Part shown: positions 11,036 through 23,045 of the stretch, piece by piece
Layout: each line of letters starts with the position of its first letter
Numbering within the stretch: the first letter of the stretch is position 1
Assembly: GCA_032718865.1 (NCBI GenBank)
Contig: JALUTQ010000004.1
Span: forward strand, 868,001-932,000
Origin: Tilletia caries
Lineage: Eukaryota; Basidiomycota; Exobasidiomycetes; Tilletiales; Tilletiaceae
Direction of reading: 5' to 3'
Length of the DNA stretch: 64,000 nucleotides
Program-made: the position numbers and the translations under genes
The notes under the pieces: generated by a model
What the model saw: only the letters and a program-made list of their open reading frames with translations
Told to the model about the DNA's origin: nothing
The model's database searches: none

Positions 11036-14000
11036 ATGCCTCTGCTTCAAGAACAGCGAGGCTCTGGATCAACCATGCGCTCCATGCCGTCCCCTCGACC
11101 GGACGAGGGTTTTTTCCATGCACCGCTCCGGGAACTACCTCAATCAGCCCATGCTCCGCGACTGGAATCAGCTGCGCCTTCACCACACAGCAACAAAGCT
11201 TTCCGCCCACAAGACATTCCCACCCGCAAGTCATCTATCTCCCAAGAATCTCACGGAAAATCACCGGCGCGGCATCACTGGGCCAGCCGATCAAGGAGCG
11301 ATCGACAGCCGGACAGGCCTTGGCAAGCCAACGACGAAAACATCCACTTTCGAGCCGCATTTGTTTCTCCTAGCCGACGCGACAGTGAGGCCACCGTCCG
11401 ATCTGGGTATATACCAAGCCCAGTCTGGTCCTCGGTCGGGTTGATTTCCGCACAAGCTCTTCCTATGATGAACAGTGTCCCTTGCTCAGATCCGATTCTG
11501 GGAACAACAGCCAGCCAAGGTCGACCTTTCCCCTCTCCAAGCCTCAACGTCAACATGCTTCGATCTCCGGTCCAGCAGCGGTCTCCCGGCAAGCGAACAT
11601 TCATTCAGTCGCAGACGCGGGAACCGAGCAGACCTGGGACTCCACCGACGTGGGTGACCCATGATCCTTTCGCTTCTTTCCGGAACCCATCGCTGGCAAG
11701 TTCGCCTGCGGATAGAGACGTAACGGCAGGTGCGGTAATGGACACCGTAGGCGCTCTGCAAAGCGGACCCATTCACAATATATGGGCAAATGGTATGCCG
11801 GGACATAGCAGCGCAACACACTCCCTTGCTGGAGATATGGCGTTCTTCTCGCACCACTCCAACTTGATTCAGCCAATCCCTACTATGGCAGTAGCAGCTT
11901 CCCTCTCCCATTCGACAGCTCCAAGGCAGCACGTATCCAGTCCGGCCGCTCAGCCAAGCCAGCAACAGCTCCAAAAACATCTTCAACAGCTCGGTCAACC
12001 TTTCCTCCCCTCCTTCGACGAGCCCCAAGCGGTGAGTCGGCCGAGCAAATCCAAGAAGAACCGCAGATCGGCCGAGGTATACTCGTCGATCCCCAAGGGC
12101 ACGACATCGGTTGCGGAGAAGTCACCGTCGTCGCGGATGCGGATGCCGTCACATACCAGTCTTCTGCTCGGACTGAGCTTGGGTCCAGCTTTCGGCGATG
12201 ATGAAAATTCGGCTCCTGTCTCGGGACCTTTGCTCCTGCAACATCAGCTGGCGGAGGCCCAGGTGCCGTCGCAGGGTGGAAGCAAGAGGGAGCAGCACGG
12301 CAAGCGTGGCAGTCGTGGTGGTTCTATTGCGAGGGGCAAAGTCACGAAGGCAGCGCGTTTGCCTTTGGGAGGAAGTCCCTCGTTCGGCTTGAACATTCTG
12401 GGTCTTGGTGATGCGCTCGACGGTGAGTTGTTTCATGGGCAGAACGTCCTTCAGTCTGTGAAATATTTCAACGGTCTCGCATTGGAACTAACACCATGTG
12501 CTGTGCTTCCAGATGCTGCTTTTGTCTATCTGGAGAAGGACGCTCAGTGCCAGTCGCCTGTGCCCAACATCGTCATCACACCCCCGGCCGTGATCGTTGC
12601 TCACACTCCCTCGCGACTGGCGCGAAGCGAGTCGAAGGCGGGCACATTGCTGCTTCTTTCGATGAGCGATCTTGGTACCGCAGCAGCAGATGCAGGTTCG
12701 AAACTGGCGCCTGCCGCAATCTCAACCGACTCTCCGAGCGTACGCTCCATCTCGTCGAACTTGACGATGACTTCGGCGTCGGCGACAGTCAACGGGGGCG
12801 AATTGCTTATGGGTCAAGTTGCTGCTTATGACGAACCTACTGTGGTCAGTCCTCCTCGGTCAATGTCGCCGCCTGCGACCGCTCGCGCTGGATGTGCTCC
12901 TGGTGAATGGTCCCAGCAGCACAACTTCTACTCCCCGCCAGAAGTCGAAGTCGACCCCAAAGTGTTATCCGTTATTCAACAGCGGATGGGCGAAGACCAG
13001 GCCTGCTTCACTGAGCTGGCACTCGAGATCGACGTCATCCTCTCCGAGTACATCTACATCAACAGTCCGACTCAGGCCTGGATTGTCGGGCGACGCTTGA
13101 CGACGGTTTTGCTGAATGCGATTTATGGACAAGGCTTTGCGAAGGTGCCCCCCACTCTTCGAAAGTTGCGACAGGTGGGCGAAGGCATGCTGCCGGACGA
13201 CTGGGTCGAGACGGAGTCGGAGCGCTTGTTGGAGAAGGTGCTCGACCATGTCGTTACTGGTATTCTGGTCGTTCTTGCTGAGTAAGTGCAGTCTACTCTC
13301 CTTCCCTTGGACACCGAAAGACTTGGCTCTGACCCACTTCTCTCGTCCTACAGTCTCCGCTCACCCTTCGAGACGCCCCAATCATTGGCTCAACTTTGCT
13401 GCAGCCTTAAAATCTCTCTCAGCTCGCATAACGGAAGCCCACACAACACAGAGGTGGAGATTCCCTGCCTTTCTCCATATGGAGGTATGGCATCAGGTCA
13501 ACCCAGCCCTCCTGTCAACGCTCCTTCCCAAGCACCGTCGCGGGACCTGGGCCTGCTTTTCGAAGAGATCGTGTTTGCCAACTTGCGCGACATCCTGAAG
13601 AAGGGCGAGGACGTACGCGACAGGGCATGTCGGCTTGAAGTGCCCCTGGCGCGGAAGGGGAACAAGAAGCGGTGGGAGATGGCCAGCTCGGAGCGCGTTC
13701 GAGCGGCGGCGGATCAACAGAAGATACGCAAGCTGGCTGTCAAAGGGCTTATCAGTGGAGACGAGTTTGTGAAGCTTGAGCGAAGGAGAGCGGCGAAGGG
13801 CAATGTCCGCGATCAATTTGCGGATATCTCGGTTCTGCGCTTCGTGGGCGAGGTGAGTGTATTTCTCTTCAGGCGAAAAGAATCAAGACCTGGACCTTGC
13901 AGAAATGCCGCTGACTTCTTTTTTGTGCTTGTTACAGCTGTATCGTGTATCCTTTATTGGCTTGCCAGACGTTCAATCGTGGCTGGAGCGCATGCTGTTT

Positions 14001-14715
14001 GACACCGTCTACCCAGGTGTTCCATCCCTTTACGAATTGGGCTGCGCCTGCGCTCTCATCACCATTATCGGCCCGCAGCTTGAGGCCATTGCGGACAAGG
14101 AGGATCGACAGGCGTACGTGTTGTCCGCCAGACACGTGTCTCGAATCCTCCAGCCACCCTCGCGTCCCATACCCGAGACCCCCATCCGAAGCAAGGAGCA
14201 ACAGATGTCGAGGAATTGGCGACGACCGCTCCGCCCGGATGCGCCCGCCAACCACTGGATCCAATGCAGCCCCGCCGCTGCCATCCGAAGTCCCACCAGC
14301 CCTTTCTCGTCCGCGTCCGTTTCCACCCGAACGGTCAGCTGCGGGAGCGGCAAGCTGAGTCTGAGCAGCTTCGGAAGCATGCACAGCGTGCAGAGCAGCT
14401 GCAGCAGCAACTGGAGCGGCAGTACGCCGGCACTTTCGCCCCCTCCGACTGCTAAGAACGAAGGCAACGAAGCAAGGCTCACGGTGACCGGCTGCATGGA
14501 CAGACTTGGAGAGCTGCTCAAACAGGATGATGCCGAGGAAGGCGTCAAGGAGATCATCAAGGTGAGTTACACTCTGTGTCCCTCCGTGGCAGACAACTGT
14601 TTTCTGACTTCACAGCCTCTCTCTCCCTTGTCACTTTCAGTCGGTTCTTGGACTGTACTTCCGCGGCTGGGTGACCAGCTCTATACCATTTACTCCAACC
14701 AGACACGCGCTTTGA
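11036..14715 (+). CDS. MIF4G-domain protein (eIF4G middle-domain-like) with long disordered N-terminus
   Basis: Five exons (11036-12422, 12513-13281, 13354-13852, 13938-14561, 14641-14715) encode about 1,117 residues. Residues 1 to about 600 are low-complexity (Ser, Pro, Gln, His). The C-terminal third reads as an MIF4G HEAT-repeat domain: an early helix pair (GRRLTTVLLNAIYGQ), LAQLCCSLK, then LLFEEIVFANLRDILKKGED, a basic patch, then DISVLRFVGELYRVSF, which matches the IRFIGELFKL motif of eIF4G/Paip1, and SLYELGCACALITIIG, the counterpart of LECLCRLLTTIG. MIF4G domains bind eIF4A or other RNA-processing partners. The eIF4E-binding motif is not evident, so it may be a regulator rather than eIF4G itself. 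Intron 12423-12512 is 90 nt without stops, so retention would keep the frame. Confidence 0.7.
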
Positions 14716-14986
14716 AGCATCCCATCGAGTCAGGACAATCCTCTCTCTCACACACTCTGTCTTCGTTACCATATACCTTCCTGTGGTCAATCATCTTGTA
14801 GGCCAAGTAGCCCCCTTCCATTGTTGCTTCTCACATCATTATCGCTTAGCAAGCATCCCAGCAAGTCCAGCTCTTTATTCTCTCGCTGCTGCAAATGAAT
14901 GTAACTCGTTGATTCATTCGATTGCCTTTCGACCTGTGTTTGCGGATCCAGAAGAGTAGCGTAGAGAAGTCGCACCAATAAAGTCA

Positions 14987-17422
14987 TCAGAAGTTGAAGC
15001 TCTCCGTAAGGATGTTGACCTTGCGTCCATCCGCATCCTGTTGCTCCTCTCTGGCCATAATCGCGTTCCGGACAGCGCGCTCGAAGGCCTCTGTCCCGCA
15101 AACAAAGACCGCGTCGGCCGCCAGTACGTCTGCAGCTGAGACGACGTCTGCGTCGTCCGGACCGGAGGCGACCCCAATGGTCTCGAGAAGGTTGAAGCCG
15201 GCAGGGTTATTGTCCCGGGCCACAAGACTGTTGCGATCGAGTCGAGCTGCGTTCAAAGGATGGAACACAACTTTGACATCGTCGCTCTTGGTGGCCGCCG
15301 ACTGTGGACCATTGGATGAGGCAGAGCCTCCCTTCTGCGCAAGAACCGCATAGACGGAGAATGGAACCCGAGAATGGCTGGTCTCGTTGAGGACTGGCGA
15401 CAACGCGCGCTCGATGAGTTGGCGCACCACACCCGCCTCGTCTGGCCGACAGAATACCGCTACAGCGACAGCGATCGAAGACCAGGACGGGCGCTCCGTC
15501 GATGAAGAATGGACGACGAGACGCGCCAGCTCTTGGAGATGCGCGAGCAAAGGTGTGACTCCGATACCGTTCAACAGATAGGTGAGTCGGAGAGGACGTG
15601 GTGAGATGTGATCGTCACTAGAAATGGAAGGGATCGTAAATTCGCCCCCGATACCGAGGACAGGCGCTTGCACGTTTGCGTTGAACTTGATGGTTGGAAG
15701 CGACACTCCCTGACGGAGAGCATCCGCCAAGGTAGCGTGGCCCAAAGTCGCTTTTCCATCGGTGTCGTAAGCCACGCGAGCGCGGTTGAAGAGCTGAGAG
15801 GTCACGGCGCCGGCATCGACCTTTCTCAGGGTGGTTGTCACAAGGACGTGGTCAGGATCTGCCTCGTCCCGGTCGACGAATGAGATCGTCCACGAGCGAA
15901 CACCGTCGTCGTTCAGATCCTTCTCACCGCCGGAATGACGCGCCATGTGAGAGTACGCCTTGAGGCGAGAGTCAGCATGGGATGACATGTCCATGATGAC
16001 ATGCTGGCCAGCCCGAACGTCGGGAAGGGATGCGCCTGGGATTTTCCATGTGAACGACGCAAGGGTCGGAGAGTGCATCTGAACGCGGGAGAGCTGAGCG
16101 TTGATGGTCTGTCCGCCGGAAAAATGAGAACCGTCGGCTTCCGCGCTAGCTTCTGAGGCCAAGAACTTGACGGGTGGGTTGTAAGGGCTCCAGCCGACGC
16201 GTGAATCGATCTTCGCTGATGGATCCACTGGACCCGTCGCTTGAACAGTGAGGGGCAGAGCGTTCCGCACCAAGGAGAAGCCGTCCACCCAAATCTTGGT
16301 GACTTGGTTGAGACCTCGGATCTCCTTCTTTGCCGCATCCCCAAAGAGCGTCTCCGTCGAGCCCGTGATGTGGAGTACATCCATACCCCTGCCCTCGCCG
16401 GCAAAGGAAAAGCGAGGGATGGCGAGCGCGGCAACGGGGTCGGTCACCATGTTCCCGATGCTCTCCATGAAACGATTGCCGGAATAATCAGGCAGGACGA
16501 TGCAGGTCTGGCCCTTCTCCTCGTCGAAGTAAGTCCGAAGGAAGCCAGGCCGGCCTCCGCGGTGGTTGCAACAAAGTCGAGCATCGTCGCCGTCGGACCG
16601 GTAACCCAAAAGAGCTTCCGATTGATTCGCGAAGGCGGGATCGGATCGAGGTCTGGGAGTGTGTCGAGTCCCCAAGAATACGACGTCGGCCTGTTGGATT
16701 ATTTCGAGAGCAGAGGGCGGAAGTGCCTTGGATGCGAGGAACTCGAAAGCATCCAACGTTGAGGCCGGTGGGTCGGGGATACTTTGAAGCTGTCTGAGGT
16801 TGATGTACTGCAAACAATAAAAAGGCACTTATGAGCTTCACATGCACTGGCTCTATTGTTGAAACCCTCTGCTGACGAAAGGACTGACCTTTGGACAATT
16901 TCCATGCGTCGAATCAATCCCCAACGTTAACTTTGCCTCACTCTCAGAGAGGTGCTCAAAACCTTGAACGAACCCATTCAGCTTGTTCCGCCTGCGATTG
17001 TGCAGCATGACCCCGACTCCAGCTACGAGAGGCTGACCGGTCGTGTGCCGGAGAATCCCGCCTGCCGAGGAAGACGACGTGGCACCTTGATCAAAGTTCC
17101 GGTTCAAAGGCGCCCCTTCGGGAACGTGAATCCGCATCGTCATGCCCGCCTCCAACACATCCTCCTTTTCGCGACGTACAGAAACGCCGACCGGACCAGC
17201 AAACCCGCGTCGTCCATCGTTGCCGCCGAGTATGCTGACCCAGGGTCGATTCTGACTGTCGAGGGTGGTGAGTGGGACAAATTCGAGCTCAGAGAAGAAC
17301 TTGCTGTAATGGTCGTCGATCCCGTCGTTGAAGATGTACACCGGGGGCGGGACGGCGTCGACCCAGGACAGGTTTGCTTGGGCGATGAGCGATCCGGGAT
17401 GCCAGGTAGAAGGGACAGGCAT
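14987..17422 (-). CDS. Fused FMN-barrel (PNPOx-like) and ferredoxin-reductase-like oxidoreductase
   Basis: Two exons, 17422-16889 and 16807-14987, encode 784 residues. The N-terminal half (residues about 1-350) resembles pyridoxamine-phosphate-oxidase-like split barrels: RPWVSILGGNDG, then THGNCPKYINLRQ at the exon junction, then HRGGRPGFLRTY and LPDYSGNRFMESIGNM. The C-terminal half has the outline of an FAD/NAD-binding reductase: a FAD-barrel with GQHVIMDM and SWTISF, then YLLNGIGVTPLLAHLQEL (the GIGITP-like NAD site) and a terminal VFVCGTEAF...ESFNF block. A soluble two-flavin electron-transfer enzyme is the likely product; substrate unknown. The ATG at 17422 was preferred over a longer in-frame extension because the sequence upstream of it looks non-coding. 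No iron-sulphur cysteine cluster is visible. Confidence 0.75.
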
Positions 17423-17848
17423 GTTCCTAGGCAGAGGGGGGGTGATGAAATGGGAAAAATGGTGATGATGGAAGGGAAGGTCAGCGGGTGACGGGGGCTG
17501 GCCTTTAATGTATGCCTTTTGCGTTATCGAGGGAACGAAGCAGTGGGCAAAGCGACAGCGAGAGTCAGTTAGGATGTCAGGGTGCCTCACCGCCACGGTC
17601 ACGGATCTCGGGACAGAGTTGATGGCGTGCTGGTAGGATCCGTGGTGGGTGGAAACTGGAAGCAAGCGAAGGCAGAGGCAAGGTTCCTATATCAGCATGC
17701 TTACCGCCGCTAGTCGCAGCTTACGGCCGGAGCGCAAGGTCACCAGAGGGCAGGCAAGGCACTACATAGGCAGGCAACATGAGATTCTCGTGTCAATTAG
17801 TTACATGCAAGAAGCAGCGGCAACGGGAGTCAGACGAGCCCCATCCCT
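17423..17848. other. Intergenic region, nothing recognised
   Basis: This 0.43-kb gap holds the 5' leader of the minus-strand oxidoreductase gene and the 3' end of the RING gene. A purine-rich block near 17430-17490 is the only compositional feature. Confidence 0.3.
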
Positions 17849-20735
17849 TCAGATCAAGATACCTCCCGCCGCGACGTCGTCCTGAGCCCCCGCTCCGCGG
17901 GCCAGTCCAGGACTGGTGGGAGGAGTCGGCACCCAACCAGGCGGCGTACCCTGTAACGGCGCATGACACACAGGGCAGAAATTCTGCGCTCGAAGCCAGG
18001 TCACAAGACAGTCGGCATGGAGCACGTGCGTACAGTCCAAGACGCAGGTGTTCTCCTCCGCCTCGTCCGTGTCTGACGAGTCCGGATGCGACCTCCCCTG
18101 TTTCCTCGTCTCCTCCTTCTCTTCTTCCTCTTCTCGCCTTCCTCCATCCGAGCTCGCTCCTTCGGTGGTCGATCCGGACCGACTTCGAGCCGGAAAGGCA
18201 GGCGTAGGCTCGAAGCACATGCAGCAGACTTGCTCCTCGCCGTCCCACACGGCCTGATGGACAAGACTGACATTTTGGCCCTTGGCCGACCCAGTCTTCC
18301 TGAGCGCCTGTATGCGAGCCCGAAGGGCACTGCCGGCGCCCCATCTTCGCCGCACGAATTCGAGGCACTCCACCGTCTGTCGTGCCTTTGTCCAGCATAC
18401 CACGAGCTGACCGATCTCGTTGCGAAGAGCGAGCAGAGCAACTAGTGGGTATATCGACGTAGGTGTCAAAGTCGGCAGGCTCAACTGAGAAAGGTTCAAA
18501 TCGTTCGCAAAATGAGCGGGCAAGTTCGATAAAAGCTGTCAGAATGGGAAAACTCACCACGGCTAGCCCATAGATGGTCACGCCTACCAATCGGTCAAAG
18601 AAGCCAACTAAGGTCTCTAAGAACCAGCCCAGCTGCACCCGTACGCGCTGGCGTTCAAGACGCAGCGATTTTCCAGATACTGCTGGTGCGCCGCCACCGG
18701 AGGGCGATGTGCTGCTAAGATTGAATCCTGGGCGGGGAGTCTGCGGACTTGACGAGGACGACGACGAAGACGGGGACGGAGATGACGGCGCCGGCAGGCG
18801 TTCCGCGACCATGGACAAGTTCAGAGGGTTCCGCAGCCCAGGTCCGCTCGCTTCGCTTTCTGGAGCAATAGAGGCTTCCGGCGCAGGGTCATCGTTTGCC
18901 ATCCCCAGCCCGAGCGGAGACCGTCTCAGCCGATGTCTCGGCACCCCTACGAAAGCTGCCTGTGCCAGAGCGTCTACCAGTGGCGCACGAACTGCCGTCG
19001 AAGCCAAGGTCTCCGAGTCGGCAGCGTTCGCGCCGGACAAAGGTTGTAGAGGGATGCGTCGGGCCCCAGGAACAGCTGCTGCAGCAATTCGCTCCTGCGC
19101 CAACGCTCTCGAGCGAGCTTGTGCCTGAGCTCGAGCTTGCGGGTCGAATGCTGCGCAGATCCACTCGGGCAGGTGGAGGATCTCGGAAACGGATGGTGAA
19201 TGTGAGGGAGAGGGTAGCGTGACGGTGCGAGGGTATCTCCATACTGAGCCGGATCTCGCTGTAGAAGCGAGGAGTGGGAGCAGATGATATAGAGGCAGAG
19301 TCAAGGACAACACAGTCGAGAGGAACTACGTGTGCAAAGGCTCAAATCGGTCAGCCTCGACACCACATCGTGCTGTCTTCTTTTATCATAAGGAAAGTAC
19401 TGACCTCGAAAATGAGGACGGCGCGAACAGGCAAAGCATCGGCGAGAACCTGCTCTGGCGATCCATTCGTCGATTCCCTTGCAGCGCCAAAGATCCCGCG
19501 AACAGACTGCTTCATGCCGTCCAATGCGGAGGGCGTGCAAGCGAAAGCCGCAACGCTGAGAAGCATGACGACGGAGAGGAAGGATGACCAAAGTACTCGA
19601 GCAGACTTTCGGTTCCGTGGAATGTCCCGGAGACTGGTTCCTGCCTGTTGTGCCAAAGTGAACAGATTCTGCAGTCCGCGCCAGATGTCGATTGGAAATT
19701 AGCCCCTCTGTCCTCAGAACCAGGCTCATCGACTCAGAATAGAGAAGAAGAGTTTTTGCTCACCTGATTGATGGCGTCGTCGAGGAACATGCCAGCGAGT
19801 CTAACGCCAAGCATGACATGGAGCAAAAGAAGGAGCGGCAGAACGTTCGGGTGGGTGAACGAGCCCAGTCCGGCGGTATTCAGTCCTGCCTGCAGAGTGA
19901 CAACAAAGTCGTTCCGATGAGCGCGCAGCGAAGTCTTGATGTCGTCCATTGAGAATGTCATATTTTGCGGCTCGGCAGGTTGCTGGGGTCGATCGTTGTA
20001 GCTCCTATTGTGGGGGGCATCGTTGCGCTGGGCCGGTTTGCTTATGGTTTGCGGCCGAGAGTCAGAACGCGAAGGCGTTGCCACGGAGCCACTACGCCCC
20101 TTGGCCCTCTGTAGTTGTTTAAACGGATGCTCGAGATGCTGCTGTGACGGTTTTGCAGGCGCAGGACGAGGCGGAGAGGAAATGCTGCGCCCCATCTTGT
20201 CTCTGGCAGTCGGTCTCGCAGCGGGGCTGGAGGGCGACGACACGGTATCGAATGAGGGAGACGCTTGGGAAGCCACGTTCGCCACCGATGAGCCGGGGGA
20301 GGACGCCGAGTGTCGAGCGGGGGCTGGAGCAGCAGCCTCGTGCGTGAAGAGATGCTGCGATGTCCTTCTGATGACTCTGTCCGGCCGGAAAAGGAAGTCG
20401 GAGTAGCTCAAGCCAAAGAGGGGCGACGATGGCGGGAAGGCGGTCCTTGCGGCGCCCTTGACGTGATTGTCGTCCCACTGCTTGGCGTGCGATCCCGCGA
20501 TGGCTCCAGGCTGTGCCTTCTGGAGATTGACCTCCGACGCGGGCCTTGAGTCCGTCGTTGCTGCATTTTTATTGTTGTTGTTGTTGTTGTTGTTGGCAGG
20601 CAGGCCGGGAACAGGCGAAGTTGAGGACGCGAGAAGGAGAGCCAGGAGGAAGAGGGCGACGCGGGGCCGATAGACGTCACGCTGGAAGGCGGTCCACGAC
20701 TGCGGGTTCGAGGGCGAGAGGAGCGAAGATAGCAT
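17849..20735 (-). CDS. Multi-span membrane RING-H2 finger protein (putative E3 ubiquitin ligase)
   Basis: Four exons (20735-19764, 19668-19405, 19325-18558, 18484-17849) encode about 879 residues. There is a hydrophobic segment near the N-terminus, a poly-asparagine run (about residues 48-55, coded by a GTT/AAC repeat at 20572-20596), and at least four further hydrophobic helices (around VLPLLLLLHVMLGVRLAG, FLSVVMLLSVAAFAC, the exon 2/3 junction, and LVGVTIYGLAVV). The C-terminus carries a RING-H2 finger: C755-x2-C758, then C819-T-H821-x2-H824-x2-C827 and C838-x2-C841. The loop between the second and third metal ligands is about 60 residues, acidic (EEEEEKEE) and longer than usual. Likely an ER or endomembrane E3 ligase; exact family not identified. 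The exon 3 acceptor (CACGTAG) was chosen because it keeps frame. Confidence 0.75.
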
Positions 20736-21617
20736 TGCGGCCGACTTGCGACTTGTGTGTTCGTTCGTTCAAGCGTTCAAGTGAAGCAGGCAAGGGTCTT
20801 TGGCGAAAAGCGAGGCGAGGGATAGGGTTACGGCGTCCACCTCATCCAATGACGAGTACCTTATGTACAATAGACCCTTCTGTAGCGCTTGCTGCTTGAT
20901 GAGGCCGAGGGGCCCGAGGATGAGGTCGAGAGCTCGAGGTCCTGACTGCCGGATTAGGCGATGACCGACCCCGCCATCGGGCTCTGGCTCTGGGCGGGTG
21001 TCTCAAATCCAGCATGCATTATCCCCTGTCCAAATTCACGGCTACCACTCCGAACAGCGGGGTGCGGAATAAGCGCGGACAGATTCTAGCCGAGGCGACG
21101 CGGATACCGCCTGCCTGCGTTGCTTCGCGCTTCCCTTCCACGCTGCACGCTGCTTTGATCGTTTGATCCCGCTCTCAGATCTCAGAGTGAGTAGTCCTCT
21201 GCTCTGTGCTCATCCTTCTGCAACCTCGAGCGAGGCGCGAGGCTCTCACTGCTACCATGGGGGTTGTTTTAAGGGGTGTAAAGCGCTTCGTAATAATTTG
21301 TTTTACAATGATTTTACGGTTCTCTCAAAACATCCCTGTTGTGCAGGAGTTTTAAGGGCTCGGCAAAAACCGCAGCGTTTTACGTGGTGCGGAATCATGT
21401 CTGAAAACAATTACGTATTGGACCCCCTGGGAGGTTGTTCTACGGCTGCTAGAACCGGCGAGGCTCTGCCGTTCATTTCGGTGTTCACATTATTTCCTTG
21501 TCCCCTAACCATGTAATCTAACAACCATCACCTGCTTGCCTATATCCACGTCCTTTGGCGAGTTTGCCTTGCCTGCTTCGTTGCCTCGTTCTAAGTACCA
21601 GGTTCTCGACCACAGCG
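20736..21617. promoter_or_regulatory. Divergent intergenic region RING gene / P-loop kinase
   Basis: The two genes point away from each other across 0.88 kb. The left 0.5 kb is GC-rich and typical of the window. The right half contains a distinctly AT-richer island (listed separately). No promoter element can be named with confidence. Confidence 0.4.
21258..21510. other. AT-rich island of foreign-looking composition
   Basis: Composition drops sharply here (runs such as TTTTAAGG, GTAATAATTTGTTTTAC) compared with GC-rich flanks. One plus-strand frame stays open through the island to 21516 but has no recognised motif and no intron signals. It may be a remnant of an inserted element or a captured organellar or other sequence. 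No terminal repeats are visible. Confidence 0.3.
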
Positions 21618-22799
21618 ATGAGCACCAGCACGAGCACGGTCTCACCTGAGAAAGCAGCGGCGTTGGCGAAGTCGGCCTCCATGTCGGTGGCCGACGTCGC
21701 CTCGAACCACATCCTCGCCGAGCTCAAAGAAAGGACTGCCTCCAACACCACCCTCGTTGTCGGCATTCAAGGTCCCCAAGGCATCGGCAAGTCAACTCTT
21801 GTCAAGGAACTCGTCTCCAAGCTGGCCGACAAGTCAATTCGAGCCGCCGCTTTGTCCATCGACGACTTGTATCTCCCGCACCAAGCTCTGCTCGATCTTA
21901 AAAAGCGTCATCCGCACAACGAACTGTGGCACGGACGCGGCCTGCCGGGCACACATGATATCAAGCTCGGCTCGCAGATCCTCTCGGAGGTGAAAAAGTC
22001 GTCGTCGGAAGAAGGAGCGAGCTCGAGGTCGATTCGATTACCAGTCTACGACAAGTCCCTGCACGACGGGGCGGGTGACCGACTGGACGAGTCAGCATGG
22101 CCGACGCTGGAGCTGCCGCCTCACCGGAGCGTGTCGGATTCGGAGGACACCAAAGAAAAGACGAGCGACTCACATCGTCCTCTGCCGCCACTCGACGTAT
22201 TCATCCTCGAAGGATGGTGTCTCGGCTTCCGCCCCCTGCCTGAGGGGTGTCTTAAGCTCAGATACAACGCTGCTATCCGTCGTCGCGATATGAAATCAGA
22301 AGCGCCAGCCCCGTCATCAACAACAACAACAACAACAACAACAGACCAGGAGGCCTTCGATCTTGACCTGCCGCTCTCCTTCACCATTCGCCACCCGCTC
22401 AAGTCCATTTTCGAAGTCAACGAAAAGCTAAAACAGTACAAGGACGAGTGGTACCCCTACATCGACACCATCATCAAGCTCTGGCCTGCACCGACTTCAG
22501 CATCCGAGCCGTCATCTCCGAGCGAAGAGGACACAATATACAGCACAATCGATTCGTTCCCGAAAGCTGCCAAGGCACTCGTCTTCCAATGGCGCCTCGA
22601 GGCCGAACATCACATGAAGGAACAGGTTTCCCAGGGCAAAGGCATGACAGACGAACAGGTCAGGGACTTTGTAGCTCGCTACATGCCTGTCTACGAGCTC
22701 TTCGCCGGCGGACTGGTCGATCGGCCCGTCATGCAGAGCTACCGCTTTCAAATCGAGCTGGACGAGAATCGGAACGTAATCGATCACCATATCGGCTGA
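21618..22799 (+). CDS. P-loop kinase of the D-glycerate 3-kinase / Tda10 family
   Basis: A single exon of 393 residues. Residues 50-60 are the Walker A loop GIQGPQGIGKST, followed by SIDDLYLPH, where the aspartates and the LPH motif are typical of the GLYK/YGR205W group, then HGRGLPGTHD (the family's R-G-x-P-G-T-H-D motif), RLPVYDKSLHDGAGDR and LDVFILEGWCLGFRP (the E-G-W Walker B-like strand). The C-terminal KDEWYPYIDTIIKLWP and FVARYMPVYELF also fit. Plant homologues phosphorylate glycerate in photorespiration; the yeast homologue's substrate is uncertain, so I do not assign one. A (CAA)n tract at 22318-22342 codes for a short poly-threonine linker. The ATG at 21618 is the first in frame. 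Confidence 0.88.
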   Translation: MSTSTSTVSPEKAAALAKSASMSVADVASNHILAELKERTASNTTLVVGIQGPQGIGKSTLVKELVSKLADKSIRAAALSIDDLYLPHQALLDLKKRHPHNELWHGRGLPGTHDIKLGSQILSEVKKSSSEEGASSRSIRLPVYDKSLHDGAGDRLDESAWPTLELPPHRSVSDSEDTKEKTSDSHRPLPPLDVFILEGWCLGFRPLPEGCLKLRYNAAIRRRDMKSEAPAPSSTTTTTTTTDQEAFDLDLPLSFTIRHPLKSIFEVNEKLKQYKDEWYPYIDTIIKLWPAPTSASEPSSPSEEDTIYSTIDSFPKAAKALVFQWRLEAEHHMKEQVSQGKGMTDEQVRDFVARYMPVYELFAGGLVDRPVMQSYRFQIELDENRNVIDHHIG

Positions 22800-22905
22800 T
22801 GGTCGCGAGCCAGAGCCACCCCAATCCCCATCACTACTTTATCTGCATCACTCTTCACTGTATATCCAGCGACTTTGTCTGCCAGCGACCGCCTGAAGTC
22901 AACCC

Positions 22906-22910
22906 ATCAT

Positions 22911-22941
<31 letters not shown>
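22906..22941. repeat. ATC trinucleotide microsatellite
   Basis: About eleven ATC repeats lie in the 245-bp gap between the convergent kinase and twinfilin genes, so in 3'-untranslated sequence. Likely length-variable between strains. Confidence 0.8.
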
Positions 22942-22944
<3 letters not shown>

Positions 22945-23045
22945 CGACTTCGTACATAAGTCCAGAGCAGAATCCTCATCGTGTACATATTCCAAAGACT
23001 GATTCTGATTTTGTTTGGGTCCATGCGCAACGCTCGCTATAATAT

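Noticed and set aside
14987..17665. Start of the oxidoreductase at the upstream ATG near 17665
   Set aside because: The added 81 residues are low-complexity and unlike family N-termini; MPVPSTWHPG at 17422 fits better.
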